From: Eubacteriales bacterium
GTDB taxonomy: Bacteria > Bacillota_A > Clostridia > Lachnospirales > Lachnospiraceae
DNA: 7,823 bases
Direction: 5' to 3'
Assembly: GCA_030527765.1 (NCBI GenBank)
Contig: JAUNAE010000172.1
Coordinates: 1 to 7,823, forward strand
Below, piece after piece: positions 1 through 6,195 of this stretch (its first letter is position 1; each line of letters starts with the position of its first letter). The notes under the pieces were generated by a model. The model saw only the letters and a list, made by a program, of their open reading frames with translations, made no database searches and was not told the origin of the DNA. A program made the translations under genes and the position numbers.

Positions 1-857
1 TGACAGAACAGGAATTTTTACAGAGTTATCGGATCAGCGATTTTGAGCGGCCATCGCTGGCAGCGGACATTGCGCTTTTTACACTGCAGCGGAAACAGGA
101 AGATATTCGCGGAATTGATATTTCCGGAATCCAGATTCTTCTGATCAAAAGAGCGAACCACCCGTACATCAATCACTGGGCACTGCCCGGCGGCTTTTGC
201 ATTCCGTCCGAGTCGATTCAAAAAACGGCCAGGCGGGAATTAACGGAAGAAACCGGTGTTTCCGATACATATTTAAAGCTTACCGGCACGTACTCTGCAA
301 AGGACAGAGATCCGCGGGGATGGATTATCTCGAATACATTTACAGGGATGGTACACAAGGAAGACTGTCATCTGCGGGCAGATACAGATGCATGGGATGC
401 AGTATGGTTTACGATTGAAGAAATTGACGGTAAGAGAAAAGAACTTTCAGAACAGGAATATGAGGTTACCTATCATATGGTGCTCGTTAGCGAGGAGACA
501 GAGGAAAGGTTGGAAACCGAATTTAAGATGCATTGTGTTATGCATAAAACGTACATGGAACGAACCTTTTTTTCTATAAAAAGTGACCTGGCTTTCGATC
601 ACGGAGTGATTATCGGAGAAACATACTTGAATCTGAAGCATGAAATACGGGCGGATATCCGAACGATTTTTAATTTCTTTCCGGAAAAATTTACTCTGGG
701 AGAAATCAAAAAGGCGTATGAAGTGATGTTTGATACGACGGATACGAATTTCAGACGTATGGTGAAGCCGTATGTTACGGAAACGGAGGAAACGGCGGCG
801 ATCTTGGCACATCGGCCGGCAAAATACTATGTGCGCAATGCGAAATCGTTTTTGTGA
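1..857 (+). CDS. NrtR-like Nudix domain protein with C-terminal winged helix (start codon cut by window edge)
   Basis: The frame is open to the left edge. Bases 1-2 are TG and the following codons read TEQEFLQSYRISDF, so the start is probably an ATG whose A lies one base outside the window. That would give about 285 residues. Residues about 35-125 form a Nudix domain of the ADP-ribose pyrophosphatase/NrtR group, with WALPGGF and a complete Nudix box at about residues 65-87 (G65, E71, R79, E80, E83, E84, G86). Residues about 226-285 match the NrtR-type winged helix (FTLGEIKKAYEV, then NFRRMV and RPAKYY). Known NrtR proteins bind ADP-ribose through the Nudix domain and repress NAD or sugar genes through the winged helix. 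Many have lost Nudix catalysis, but this one keeps every box residue, so it may be an enzyme, a sensor or both. It lies 21 bp upstream of a radical SAM-Nudix fusion whose Nudix domain is related. The family call is firm; the ligand and targets are unknown. Confidence 0.88.
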   Translation, partial: TEQEFLQSYRISDFERPSLAADIALFTLQRKQEDIRGIDISGIQILLIKRANHPYINHWALPGGFCIPSESIQKTARRELTEETGVSDTYLKLTGTYSAKDRDPRGWIISNTFTGMVHKEDCHLRADTDAWDAVWFTIEEIDGKRKELSEQEYEVTYHMVLVSEETEERLETEFKMHCVMHKTYMERTFFSIKSDLAFDHGVIIGETYLNLKHEIRADIRTIFNFFPEKFTLGEIKKAYEVMFDTTDTNFRRMVKPYVTETEETAAILAHRPAKYYVRNAKSFL

Positions 858-866
858 TTTCCGGAA

Positions 867-873
867 AGGAGAG
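867..873 (+). promoter_or_regulatory. Ribosome binding site of the radical SAM-Nudix gene
   Basis: AGGAGAG lies 5 bases before the ATG at 879 and fixes that start. It sits in the 21-bp gap after the preceding stop codon. There is no room for a terminator, so the two genes are probably co-transcribed. Confidence 0.8.
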
Positions 874-878
874 AAAAC

Positions 879-2702
879 ATGAGATGTAGGGAGATCTTTG
901 ACAGGGGAATTAAATTTCATCATTACTGTAACACGGCGTACCCGCTCCGTCCCAATTCACTCGCCCAGTATGAGCTGAAGAATCCGGATAAAATTGCGGA
1001 GGCAGTCCGAAAAAACATTGAGGATCAGAAGGAATTATGTCTCTATGTACACATACCGTTTTGTCAGGCAAGATGTAAATTCTGTGAGTATGTCGTACTG
1101 GATAAACCGGAAGACGGCGATGCAGAACGGTATGTAGAGTATCTTCTGAAAGAAATCGAGCTGTACCGTGATATGATCAAAGATAAGCCGATTGTGGGAT
1201 ACGATCTGGGAGGCGGAACTCCGTCTTATCTGTCCATTGAAAGTCTGAGAAAGATTACCGATTCCATCCGAAAATTTAATCTGACAGATGGAATGTATCT
1301 GAGTATCGAGACTACGCCGGTTATTGCAGCAAAGGATCCGGAAAAGATCAGAGCAATCCGGGAACTGGGATATAACCGTATCTCCATGGGATTTCAGACC
1401 GTATCCGAAAAACTTCTGGAATCACTCGGAAGAGAAGGATCAACATCTATTTATGAAAAAGCGGTCGAGAACATTCGAAAGGCCGGATTTGACCGCCTGA
1501 ATATCGATCTGATGTATGGTTTTTTGAATCAGTCGGATGAAGATTTTGCCAATACGATCAAGTATACGATTGCACTGAATCCGGAATTCATCACACTTTA
1601 CAGAAACCGCTACAAAGGAACGAAGCTGGAGGCAGAGTCCCAGGGCGTGACCCTTTACAAGGTAAACCGACAGTATGATATTGCGTACAAACTGCTCAGG
1701 GAGGCCGGATATATTGCCAACAACGGAAAAAATACATTCAGCAGAATTCCAAATGATCTGGGTACATCCTCCTATCTGACAAAGCGAGTAGTTGATGCGA
1801 CCTCTTATGTGGGATTCGGCCTTGGTGCACAGTCCTTTGTTGGAAATTATCTTGCCTATAATCTGGGATGCGCAGACCACAAACTGAAACGTTATTTTGA
1901 GGCATTGGATCAAGGGCTTCTTCCGATCAATGACATTGCGGATATGCCGGTTGCAGAGGTTCGTGCAAAAGCACTCTCGGTCATGTTTTACTTTGGATTT
2001 ATTTCGATGAAATCATACTACAACTGTTTTGGAGAGGATTTCAGAGAAATATTCAAAGAACAGATCGATTTCCTTGAAAAGAACCATCTGATGGAATATG
2101 TGGACGATGACACCTTTATGCTCACCGATTACGGTGCGGCACATCTGTACGGAATCATTCCTCTTTTCTACAGTGAGAGAAGCGTAGAAGAAATGTTCAG
2201 CATGTCAGATCGTTGGCTGGATGATAAAAAGGGAGAAGAAATTTATATCGGAAAGTATAACCGGCATGAATATGATGCACCGTCGGTAGCTGTGGACCTG
2301 ATTGTGCTGAATCAGACAAAGGATAAGATTCTGTTAATTACAAGAGCAGAGCATCCATATGTAAACAAACTGGCGCTGCCGGGAGGATTTTATCTGCCGA
2401 CAGATGAGTCTATTGAATACGCAGCGGCAAGAGAACTGCTGGAAGAGACTTCCGTTTCCGCAGAAATCACAGAAAAGGATCTTGTAAAGATCACATCTGA
2501 AAAGGGAAGGGATCCGAGAGGATGGATCATCAGTGCTGCTTATTGTGTTACAGTGGACGAGCTTTCCGTACATCCGCTGGCCAATACAGATGCGTTGAAT
2601 GCTTATTGGGTAGAGCTTGATTCACTGAAAAAAGAGGATATGGCATTTGATCATTTTGATATTATTCAGTATGTAATGGCGAAGAGTAATCAGGGAAAAT
2701 AA
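879..2702 (+). CDS. HemN/HemW-like radical SAM protein fused to a C-terminal Nudix domain
   Basis: The protein has 607 residues. Residues about 54-300 are a radical SAM core of the coproporphyrinogen oxidase-like family: YVHIPFC leads into the 4Fe-4S motif C62-x3-C66-x2-C69, with GGGTP at 112-116 for SAM binding and NRISMGFQT near 170. Residues about 355-445 resemble the HemN C-terminal domain. Residues about 465-600 add a Nudix domain, with the box at about 503-526. HemN/HemW proteins usually have about 380-460 residues, so the Nudix part is a true extension. The Nudix box has one extra residue before its first Glu (GFYLPTDE) and Ser525 in place of the usual Gly, while R518, E519, E522 and E523 remain. 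The Nudix domain shares RDPRGWIIS and LPGGF with the upstream NrtR-like protein. The radical SAM part could act in heme chemistry, methylation or heme transfer; sequence alone does not decide. The substrate is unknown. Confidence 0.9.
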   Translation: MRCREIFDRGIKFHHYCNTAYPLRPNSLAQYELKNPDKIAEAVRKNIEDQKELCLYVHIPFCQARCKFCEYVVLDKPEDGDAERYVEYLLKEIELYRDMIKDKPIVGYDLGGGTPSYLSIESLRKITDSIRKFNLTDGMYLSIETTPVIAAKDPEKIRAIRELGYNRISMGFQTVSEKLLESLGREGSTSIYEKAVENIRKAGFDRLNIDLMYGFLNQSDEDFANTIKYTIALNPEFITLYRNRYKGTKLEAESQGVTLYKVNRQYDIAYKLLREAGYIANNGKNTFSRIPNDLGTSSYLTKRVVDATSYVGFGLGAQSFVGNYLAYNLGCADHKLKRYFEALDQGLLPINDIADMPVAEVRAKALSVMFYFGFISMKSYYNCFGEDFREIFKEQIDFLEKNHLMEYVDDDTFMLTDYGAAHLYGIIPLFYSERSVEEMFSMSDRWLDDKKGEEIYIGKYNRHEYDAPSVAVDLIVLNQTKDKILLITRAEHPYVNKLALPGGFYLPTDESIEYAAARELLEETSVSAEITEKDLVKITSEKGRDPRGWIISAAYCVTVDELSVHPLANTDALNAYWVELDSLKKEDMAFDHFDIIQYVMAKSNQGK

Positions 2703-2754
2703 TGGTCTCTGAAAGGGGAAGATACAAACGATATAGTGGAAAGAAGGCAAAATA

Positions 2755-2763
2755 TGCTATTAT
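2755..2763 (+). promoter_or_regulatory. Probable extended -10 promoter of the DUF3786 gene
   Basis: TGCTATTAT is a full TGn plus a TATTAT -10 element. No convincing -35 lies 16-18 bp upstream, as is common for extended -10 promoters. Transcription would begin near 2770, leaving a leader of about 30 bases. GGAGG at 2785-2789 is the ribosome binding site, 12 bases before the ATG at 2802. Confidence 0.45.
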
Positions 2764-2801
2764 ATATTCGAATGTAACCGAGTCGGAGGCGATCGAATAA
2801 A

Positions 2802-3440
2802 ATGAAATTTATGAAACAAACCGGGCCATCCAATTACGAAATGATGCGTGACAAAATGGAATTAAAATTTGCGACCTATGATCAGCAGAAGATGATTGAT
2901 AAATTCGCACTTCGACACGATACGGATTATTTATATCTTCGATTTGTAGGACGAGAATACAGAATCAACAGGGTGAGCGGAAGAGTGGAATGGTATTCCG
3001 ATAAGACAAGGGAATATGTACATGCGGGGTACAATGACAGTATGACGATTTTTGATGTACTTGTCTCATCAAAACCCTCCTGCGTTCTGGCACAGCGTTT
3101 CGTTCCGGTGGGATCACTTCCCGGTACGACGAAATCTGCTTCCGCTGCGGGAAACCTGTTTTCGACTCAGAGCAAATACTTCGCAGGTCACATGGAGGCC
3201 CTTAGTGCTGCCTGCGAGAAACTTGGAGGAGTTTCTCAGGAAGTTGGCGATGTATCTTACATCATTCCGGTGTTTGATTTTCTGCCTGTTATGGTGCAGT
3301 TCTGGGATGCGGATGAGGAGTTTGATGCGGTCCTGAAATTTATGTGGGATTATAATTCCACAGATTATATGCATTTTGAAACGATTGCATTTGCAACGAT
3401 GCACCTGATTGATCGATTAAAAGAGACGATGGAAGAATGA
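2802..3440 (+). CDS. DUF3786 family protein of unknown function
   Basis: The protein has 212 residues, with no signal peptide or membrane segment, so it is probably cytoplasmic. I recognise the DUF3786 pattern. The N-terminal half contains LYLRFVGREYRINRVSGRVEW. The C-terminal half has VFDFLPVMVQFWDADEEF at about 157-174, then an acidic/aromatic stretch (KFMWDYNSTDYMHFET) ending in LIDRL. The family is found mainly in anaerobes and has no established function to my knowledge. The start at 2802 is preferred over the ATG at 2811 because GGAGG at 2785-2789 is nearer to it. The gene follows the radical SAM-Nudix gene by 99 bp but appears to have its own promoter and ends at a strong terminator. 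Joint function with the upstream pair is possible but unproven. Confidence 0.75.
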   Translation: MKFMKQTGPSNYEMMRDKMELKFATYDQQKMIDKFALRHDTDYLYLRFVGREYRINRVSGRVEWYSDKTREYVHAGYNDSMTIFDVLVSSKPSCVLAQRFVPVGSLPGTTKSASAAGNLFSTQSKYFAGHMEALSAACEKLGGVSQEVGDVSYIIPVFDFLPVMVQFWDADEEFDAVLKFMWDYNSTDYMHFETIAFATMHLIDRLKETMEE

Positions 3441-3449
3441 CAGTTCTCC

Positions 3450-3490
3450 CCTCCTTGGAAACCTCGTGTTTTCAAGGGGGATTTTGTTTT
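3450..3490 (+). terminator. Intrinsic terminator after the DUF3786 gene
   Basis: A 13-bp stem pairs 3450-3462 with 3468-3480 (two G-U pairs, 5-base loop) and is followed by ATTTTGTTTT. It closes the transcription unit of region 2. Confidence 0.9.
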
Positions 3491-3544
3491 GCAAAAAAAT
3501 TCTCCCTGCAATCAAATCTGAAGAAAAATTCAGAATTTCTTCAT

Positions 3545-3573
3545 TTGACTTATGTACGATAGCGTACTAGAAT
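3545..3573 (+). promoter_or_regulatory. Sigma-A type promoter of the GNAT gene
   Basis: TTGACT (3545-3550) and TAGAAT (3568-3573) are separated by exactly 17 bp. Transcription would start near 3580, giving an unusually long leader of about 150 bases before the GNAT start. Confidence 0.72.
3554..3567 (+). promoter_or_regulatory. Inverted repeat inside the GNAT promoter spacer (candidate operator)
   Basis: GTACG-ATAG-CGTAC is a perfect 5-bp inverted repeat that fills most of the spacer between -35 and -10. A dimeric repressor or a MerR/TetR-type regulator bound here would control the promoter. The regulator is unknown. Confidence 0.45.
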
Positions 3574-3579
3574 TTGCTT

Positions 3580-3729
3580 TAGAATGCACGGAAACGTACA
3601 TCGATAGGAGCACCCGTCAATAATAAGGCAAATTATTTGAGTGCATGCAGTATTTTACACGTCTTTTCAACAGAAGATGTCAAGTGATTTTACTTAACAA
3701 AAAACTGTATGCAGTAGGAGGTTTTTATA
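3580..3729 (+). other. Long 5' leader of the GNAT gene, no recognised riboswitch
   Basis: The predicted leader holds one weak hairpin, 3659-3666 paired with 3673-3680, with two G-U pairs and a 6-base loop. ATGCAGTA occurs at 3645-3652 and again at 3710-3717, just before the ribosome binding site. I cannot match the leader to a known riboswitch or T-box. AGGAGG at 3716-3721 is the ribosome binding site, 8 bases before the ATG at 3730. Confidence 0.35.
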
Positions 3730-4218
3730 ATGGATTTGAGATTGTTGAAGGTAGAAGAAAAAGATCTGATACCACTTAAAAGAGACATGCAGGAAGCATT
3801 TCAGCTTGGTGCAATCGAAGGAAATTATGAAGGAGATACAGAAGCGCAGATTCTGCCGGATGAGGATATTGAACATTCTCTCCATACGGAAGGAGCGGTC
3901 GCATATAAAGCCGTAGACGAAGAAGGGACGATGCTTGGCGGTGCCATTGTCGTCATAAATGAAGAAACCGGAGAGAACCATCTGGATTTTCTGTATGTAA
4001 AACATGGAGTGCAGAGCAAAGGAATCGGCAAATTTATCTGGTTTGAACTGGAAAAGTTATATCCGAATACAAAAGTATGGAAAACCTGCACACCATATTT
4101 TGAGAAGAGAAATATTCATTTCTATGTAAACGTCTGCAGATTCCACATCGTTGATTTCTACAACCCGTTCCATCCGGACCCGGAATTTCCGGAAGATGCA
4201 CAGAATGAGGGGGGATGA
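3730..4218 (+). CDS. GNAT family N-acetyltransferase, C-terminus truncated by a frameshift
   Basis: The annotated frame gives 162 residues. Motif A of the GNAT fold is clear: LDFLYVKHGVQSKGIGKFIW at about 85-104, with Q95-x2-G98-x-G100 as the acetyl-CoA pyrophosphate loop. NIHFYVNVCRFHIVDFYN near 128-145 matches the last strands of the fold. The acceptor substrate is unknown. The frame ends at TGA 4216-4218, directly after a six-G run at 4209-4214. Removing one G makes the reading continue ...QNEGDEFDGMFGFEKVINRD to the TAA at 4262-4264, for 177 residues. This fits the acidic linker plus FxFEKV ending that I recall in related GNAT proteins. The catalytic core is complete, so the truncated protein might still fold. 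It may equally be a mutation, a sequencing error or a phase-variable tract. AGGAGG precedes the start. Confidence 0.85.
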   Translation: MDLRLLKVEEKDLIPLKRDMQEAFQLGAIEGNYEGDTEAQILPDEDIEHSLHTEGAVAYKAVDEEGTMLGGAIVVINEETGENHLDFLYVKHGVQSKGIGKFIWFELEKLYPNTKVWKTCTPYFEKRNIHFYVNVCRFHIVDFYNPFHPDPEFPEDAQNEGG

Positions 4219-4264
4219 ATTTGACGGCATGTTTGGATTCGAAAAAGTAATCAACAGGGACTAA
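4209..4264 (+). pseudogene. Out-of-frame C-terminal tail of the GNAT gene
   Basis: In the frame one base behind the GNAT frame, codons from 4214 read DEFDGMFGFEKVINRD and then TAA. There is no ribosome binding site or separate start of its own. It reads as the missing end of the GNAT protein and is joined to it if the six-G run at 4209-4214 loses one base. Confidence 0.7.
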
Positions 4265-4343
4265 GGAGATAGGCCGTTAGAATTCGCTGATGAGAAATAT
4301 TACGATGTTGTTTGAGAGACTTGAAAAAGTGGAGAAGGGATAA
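4265..4343 (+). other. Short coding-like scrap between the GNAT and LysR genes
   Basis: One frame reads DRPLEFADEKYYDVV (4268-4312) before TGA. The neighbouring frame then reads FERLEKVEKG (4311-4340) before TAA. Together they look like the end of one protein broken by a frameshift. The only ATG here (4290) gives 17 codons and has no well-placed ribosome binding site. The origin is unknown, and chance resemblance is possible in so short a piece. Confidence 0.25.
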
Positions 4344-4345
4344 TT

Positions 4346-4845
4346 TTGAATCAAAGTTTGTTAAATGTTTTTATTTCTTTATACGAGAATCAAAATATGC
4401 ACAAAACAGCAGAGGCGTTGTTTTTGACCCAGCAGGCAGTTAGCAAAAGTATACGCTCACTGGAAAAGGAACTGGATGTAACCTTGTTTAAACGTTCTAA
4501 TACGGGAGTTACTCCGACAATTGCAGGTGAAACACTGTATCAGGAAGCGATACAGATTCAGAAGCAGTACAGTCTGCTCCATAAAAAGATGGATGCCGTA
4601 AAATACGGAAAAAAGACAGTCACTCTTGTCTGTGCATATGGAACGATGTATCAGATTTTTCCTGTCATAAAAAAACGATTGATTTTGTTGCCAAGGAGCA
4701 AAAACTGGAAGGAATACGGGCAATCCCCTTTGCCAATCCGCAGTTTCTATGGGAAGTTGGACTGGAAATTCCGAAAGGCGCTCAAGAGAGAAGAGAAGTA
4801 ACTCTTCTGAAAAAATATTTGCTGTCTGCATTTGTCGACAACTGA
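4346..4845 (+). pseudogene. Decayed LysR-type transcriptional regulator with internal deletion
   Basis: Translation from a TTG at 4346 (AAGGGA at 4335-4340 upstream) gives a clear LysR N-terminus. The winged HTH lies at residues about 1-60, with TAEALFLTQQAVSKSIRSLE and LFKRSNTGVTPTIAGETL, followed by the linker helix and the first effector-domain strand (TVTLVCAYGTMYQIFPVI). After about residue 109 the frame loses its LysR character and stops at 4799-4801. In another frame, from about 4673 to the TGA at 4843-4845, the sequence reads DFVAKEQKLEGIRAIPFANP and LWEVGLEIPKGAQERREVTL, typical of the C-terminal part of a LysR effector domain. The two parts total about 165 codons against a family norm near 290-300, so roughly 125-135 residues are missing as well as the frame. 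The junction is at or near a seven-A run (4669-4675). A short HTH-containing product could still be made. It may once have controlled the dehydrogenase gene downstream. Confidence 0.85.
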
Positions 4846-4852
4846 CAGTTGT
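4838..4852 (+). repeat. Inverted repeat at the end of the LysR remnant
   Basis: ACAACT-GAC-AGTTGT is a perfect 6-bp inverted repeat overlapping the stop codon of the LysR C-terminal fragment. It has no T tract, so it is not an intrinsic terminator. It might be an upstream operator of the dehydrogenase gene, but this is weakly supported. Confidence 0.3.
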
Positions 4853-4892
4853 TATCAAACAAGATAAGGATGTTTTACACAAGGTGATAAAC

Positions 4893-4910
4893 ATGTTAAT
4901 TTGTTAACAG
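4893..4910 (+). promoter_or_regulatory. Rex-type redox operator upstream of the alcohol dehydrogenase
   Basis: The core TGTTAA-TTTG-TTAACA (4894-4909) is a perfect 6-bp inverted repeat with a 4-base centre. It matches 12 of the 14 fixed positions of the clostridial Rex consensus TTGTTAA-N4-TTAACAA; only the outermost base on each side differs. Rex releases such sites when NADH is high and commonly controls alcohol dehydrogenase and fermentation genes. The site overlaps the probable -35, which fits repression. Confidence 0.72.
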
Positions 4911-4934
4911 AACAAAACAACCAAGTGATACTAT
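4904..4934 (+). promoter_or_regulatory. Probable promoter of the alcohol dehydrogenase
   Basis: An extended -10 (TGATACTAT, 4926-4934) lies 19 bp downstream of a TTAACA -35-like element (4904-4909). Transcription would start near 4941, just before AGGAGA at 4944-4949, giving a very short leader. The spacer is long, so the extended -10 would have to carry recognition. Confidence 0.5.
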
Positions 4935-4956
4935 TCTTGTTAAAGGAGATGCCAAT

Positions 4957-6066
4957 ATGTTTATAAAGATGAAAGCTGCTGTAACCCGTACACCAAATGA
5001 ACCGTATCATATTGAAGAAGTTGAATTAAAGGAACCAAATGCAGACGAAGTTCTGGTGAAGGTTGTGGCAAGCGGACTTTGTCATACAGATGAGTTTGGA
5101 AAAACAATTGGCATTAAAATGCCGATGGTTTTGGGACATGAGGGAGCCGGAATCATTGAAAAAGTGGGAGATCAGGTAAAAGGATTTTCCGTTGGAGACC
5201 ACGTGGCGTTTTCCTTTGCGACTTGCGGACATTGCAAAAACTGTATCTCTGGGAAACCTGCATATTGTGAGAACTTCAATCAGATCAATTTTGGCGGAAT
5301 TGGAGCAGATGGAGTGACAAAGATTTTTCAGAAGGGAAAAGAACTCTCCATGTTCTTTGGACAGTCTTCTTTCGCACAGTATTCTACTGTAAATGCAAGA
5401 AATATTGTAAAGATTGATAAAGATGTGGATCTTGCAATGATTGCTCCATTTGGATGTGGAGTACAGACCGGTGCCGGTGCTGTGCTGAATGCAATTTCAC
5501 CGAATGTGGAAGACAGTATTGCAATTTTTGGATGTGGTGCTGTTGGCATGAGCGCCATTATGGCTGCCAAAGTAGCGGGCTGCAGACAGATTATTGCAGT
5601 CGGTGGAAATGCAAAGAGCCTGGAACTTGCGAAGGAACTGGGAGCAACGCATGTAGTGAATCGAAAAGAGCTGGAGGAGGGCATCAGTATTGCCGATGCC
5701 GTGCAGGCGCTGACAGATGGAGGCGTAAATTATGCCGTAGATACTTCCGGAAATGGAAACATGATCATGAATGCGATTCGTTCAACGGCATATCATGGAA
5801 CCATTGTTGTACTTGCACCGACCGGAAAGCTGGAAAATTTTGATGTCGGCACTGAAATTTTGATGATGACAAGAACTTTGAAGGCTTGCTACGAAGGTGA
5901 TTCAATTCCGCAGATTTTTATCCCACGTCTGGTACAGCTGTACAAAGAAGGTAAGTTCCCTGTAGATAAGATCATTACGAAGTACAATTTTGAAGATATT
6001 GAGCAGGCACGAATTGACTCCGGATCCGGAAAAGTAATCAAAGCCGTTGTTGTGATGGAACAGTAA
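4957..6066 (+). CDS. Zinc-dependent alcohol dehydrogenase, aryl/benzyl-alcohol type (MDR superfamily)
   Basis: The protein has 369 residues, normal for the zinc alcohol dehydrogenase family, and oxidises alcohols or reduces aldehydes with NAD(P)(H). The catalytic zinc ligands are C42 (GLCHTDE), H61 (GHEGAG) and C167 (FGCGVQTG). The structural zinc site is C90, C93, C96 and C104. The Rossmann loop is G192-C-G194-A-V-G197. The stretch GQSSFAQYSTVNARNIVKID followed by FGCGVQTGAGAV resembles the aryl-alcohol dehydrogenase branch. At the end of the second Rossmann strand the usual Asp that selects NAD is replaced by Gly (AVGGNAKSLELAKELGA, G216 or G217), which hints at relaxed or NADP preference; this is inference. 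The start at 4957 is chosen because AGGAGA lies 7 bases upstream; an ATG at 4969 is less well placed. It is a single-gene unit with a Rex-like operator and a terminator. The physiological substrate is not known. Confidence 0.93.
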   Translation: MFIKMKAAVTRTPNEPYHIEEVELKEPNADEVLVKVVASGLCHTDEFGKTIGIKMPMVLGHEGAGIIEKVGDQVKGFSVGDHVAFSFATCGHCKNCISGKPAYCENFNQINFGGIGADGVTKIFQKGKELSMFFGQSSFAQYSTVNARNIVKIDKDVDLAMIAPFGCGVQTGAGAVLNAISPNVEDSIAIFGCGAVGMSAIMAAKVAGCRQIIAVGGNAKSLELAKELGATHVVNRKELEEGISIADAVQALTDGGVNYAVDTSGNGNMIMNAIRSTAYHGTIVVLAPTGKLENFDVGTEILMMTRTLKACYEGDSIPQIFIPRLVQLYKEGKFPVDKIITKYNFEDIEQARIDSGSGKVIKAVVVMEQ

Positions 6067-6095
6067 TCGTCCATGATAGAATGATGCTATATAAT

Positions 6096-6130
6096 CGCCC
6101 TTTGAAACCTTTGTTTCAAGGGGCGTTTTT
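6096..6130 (+). terminator. Intrinsic terminator after the alcohol dehydrogenase
   Basis: A 13-bp stem pairs 6096-6108 with 6113-6125 (one G-T pair, loop CTTT), directly followed by TTTTT. Confidence 0.93.
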
Positions 6131-6133
6131 GTA

Positions 6134-6142
6134 TGGTAAAAT
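6134..6142 (+). promoter_or_regulatory. Possible extended -10 promoter of the GTPase gene
   Basis: TGGTAAAAT resembles an extended -10 element (TGn plus TAAAAT). The region 17 bp upstream (TTTCAA, inside the terminator hairpin) is a poor -35. Position is plausible because the previous unit has just ended. Confidence 0.35.
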
Positions 6143-6195
6143 ATACCTCAAGATGAGAATTTTCAATTGATGTAGAAAGGCAGCATAGTATACAA

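Noticed and set aside
447..923. Open frame of 158 codons on the minus strand over the NrtR-like gene
   Set aside because: It lies opposite a well-supported gene, its translation is rich in Arg, Phe and His without any recognisable domain, and it has no ribosome binding site. It is a shadow.
879..2702. Calling the radical SAM gene hemN or hemW outright
   Set aside because: The core motifs fit the superfamily, but the Nudix extension and the unusual context make a specific heme function unsafe.
3580..3729. Riboswitch or T-box in the GNAT leader
   Set aside because: Only one weak hairpin is visible and no motif of a known class was recognised. The long leader is recorded, but no RNA class is called.
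3645..3779. A 44-residue frame beginning in the GNAT leader and running into the GNAT gene
   Set aside because: It has no ribosome binding site and overlaps the GNAT start, which has a perfect AGGAGG.
4346..4801. The 151-residue frame as an intact short LysR-like regulator
   Set aside because: Its last 40 or so residues do not look like LysR, while the true C-terminal LysR sequence is found in another frame of the same DNA.
5454..5843. A 129-codon + strand frame inside the alcohol dehydrogenase
   Set aside because: It is Cys- and Arg-rich, overlaps the dehydrogenase Rossmann domain out of frame, and has no start signals.
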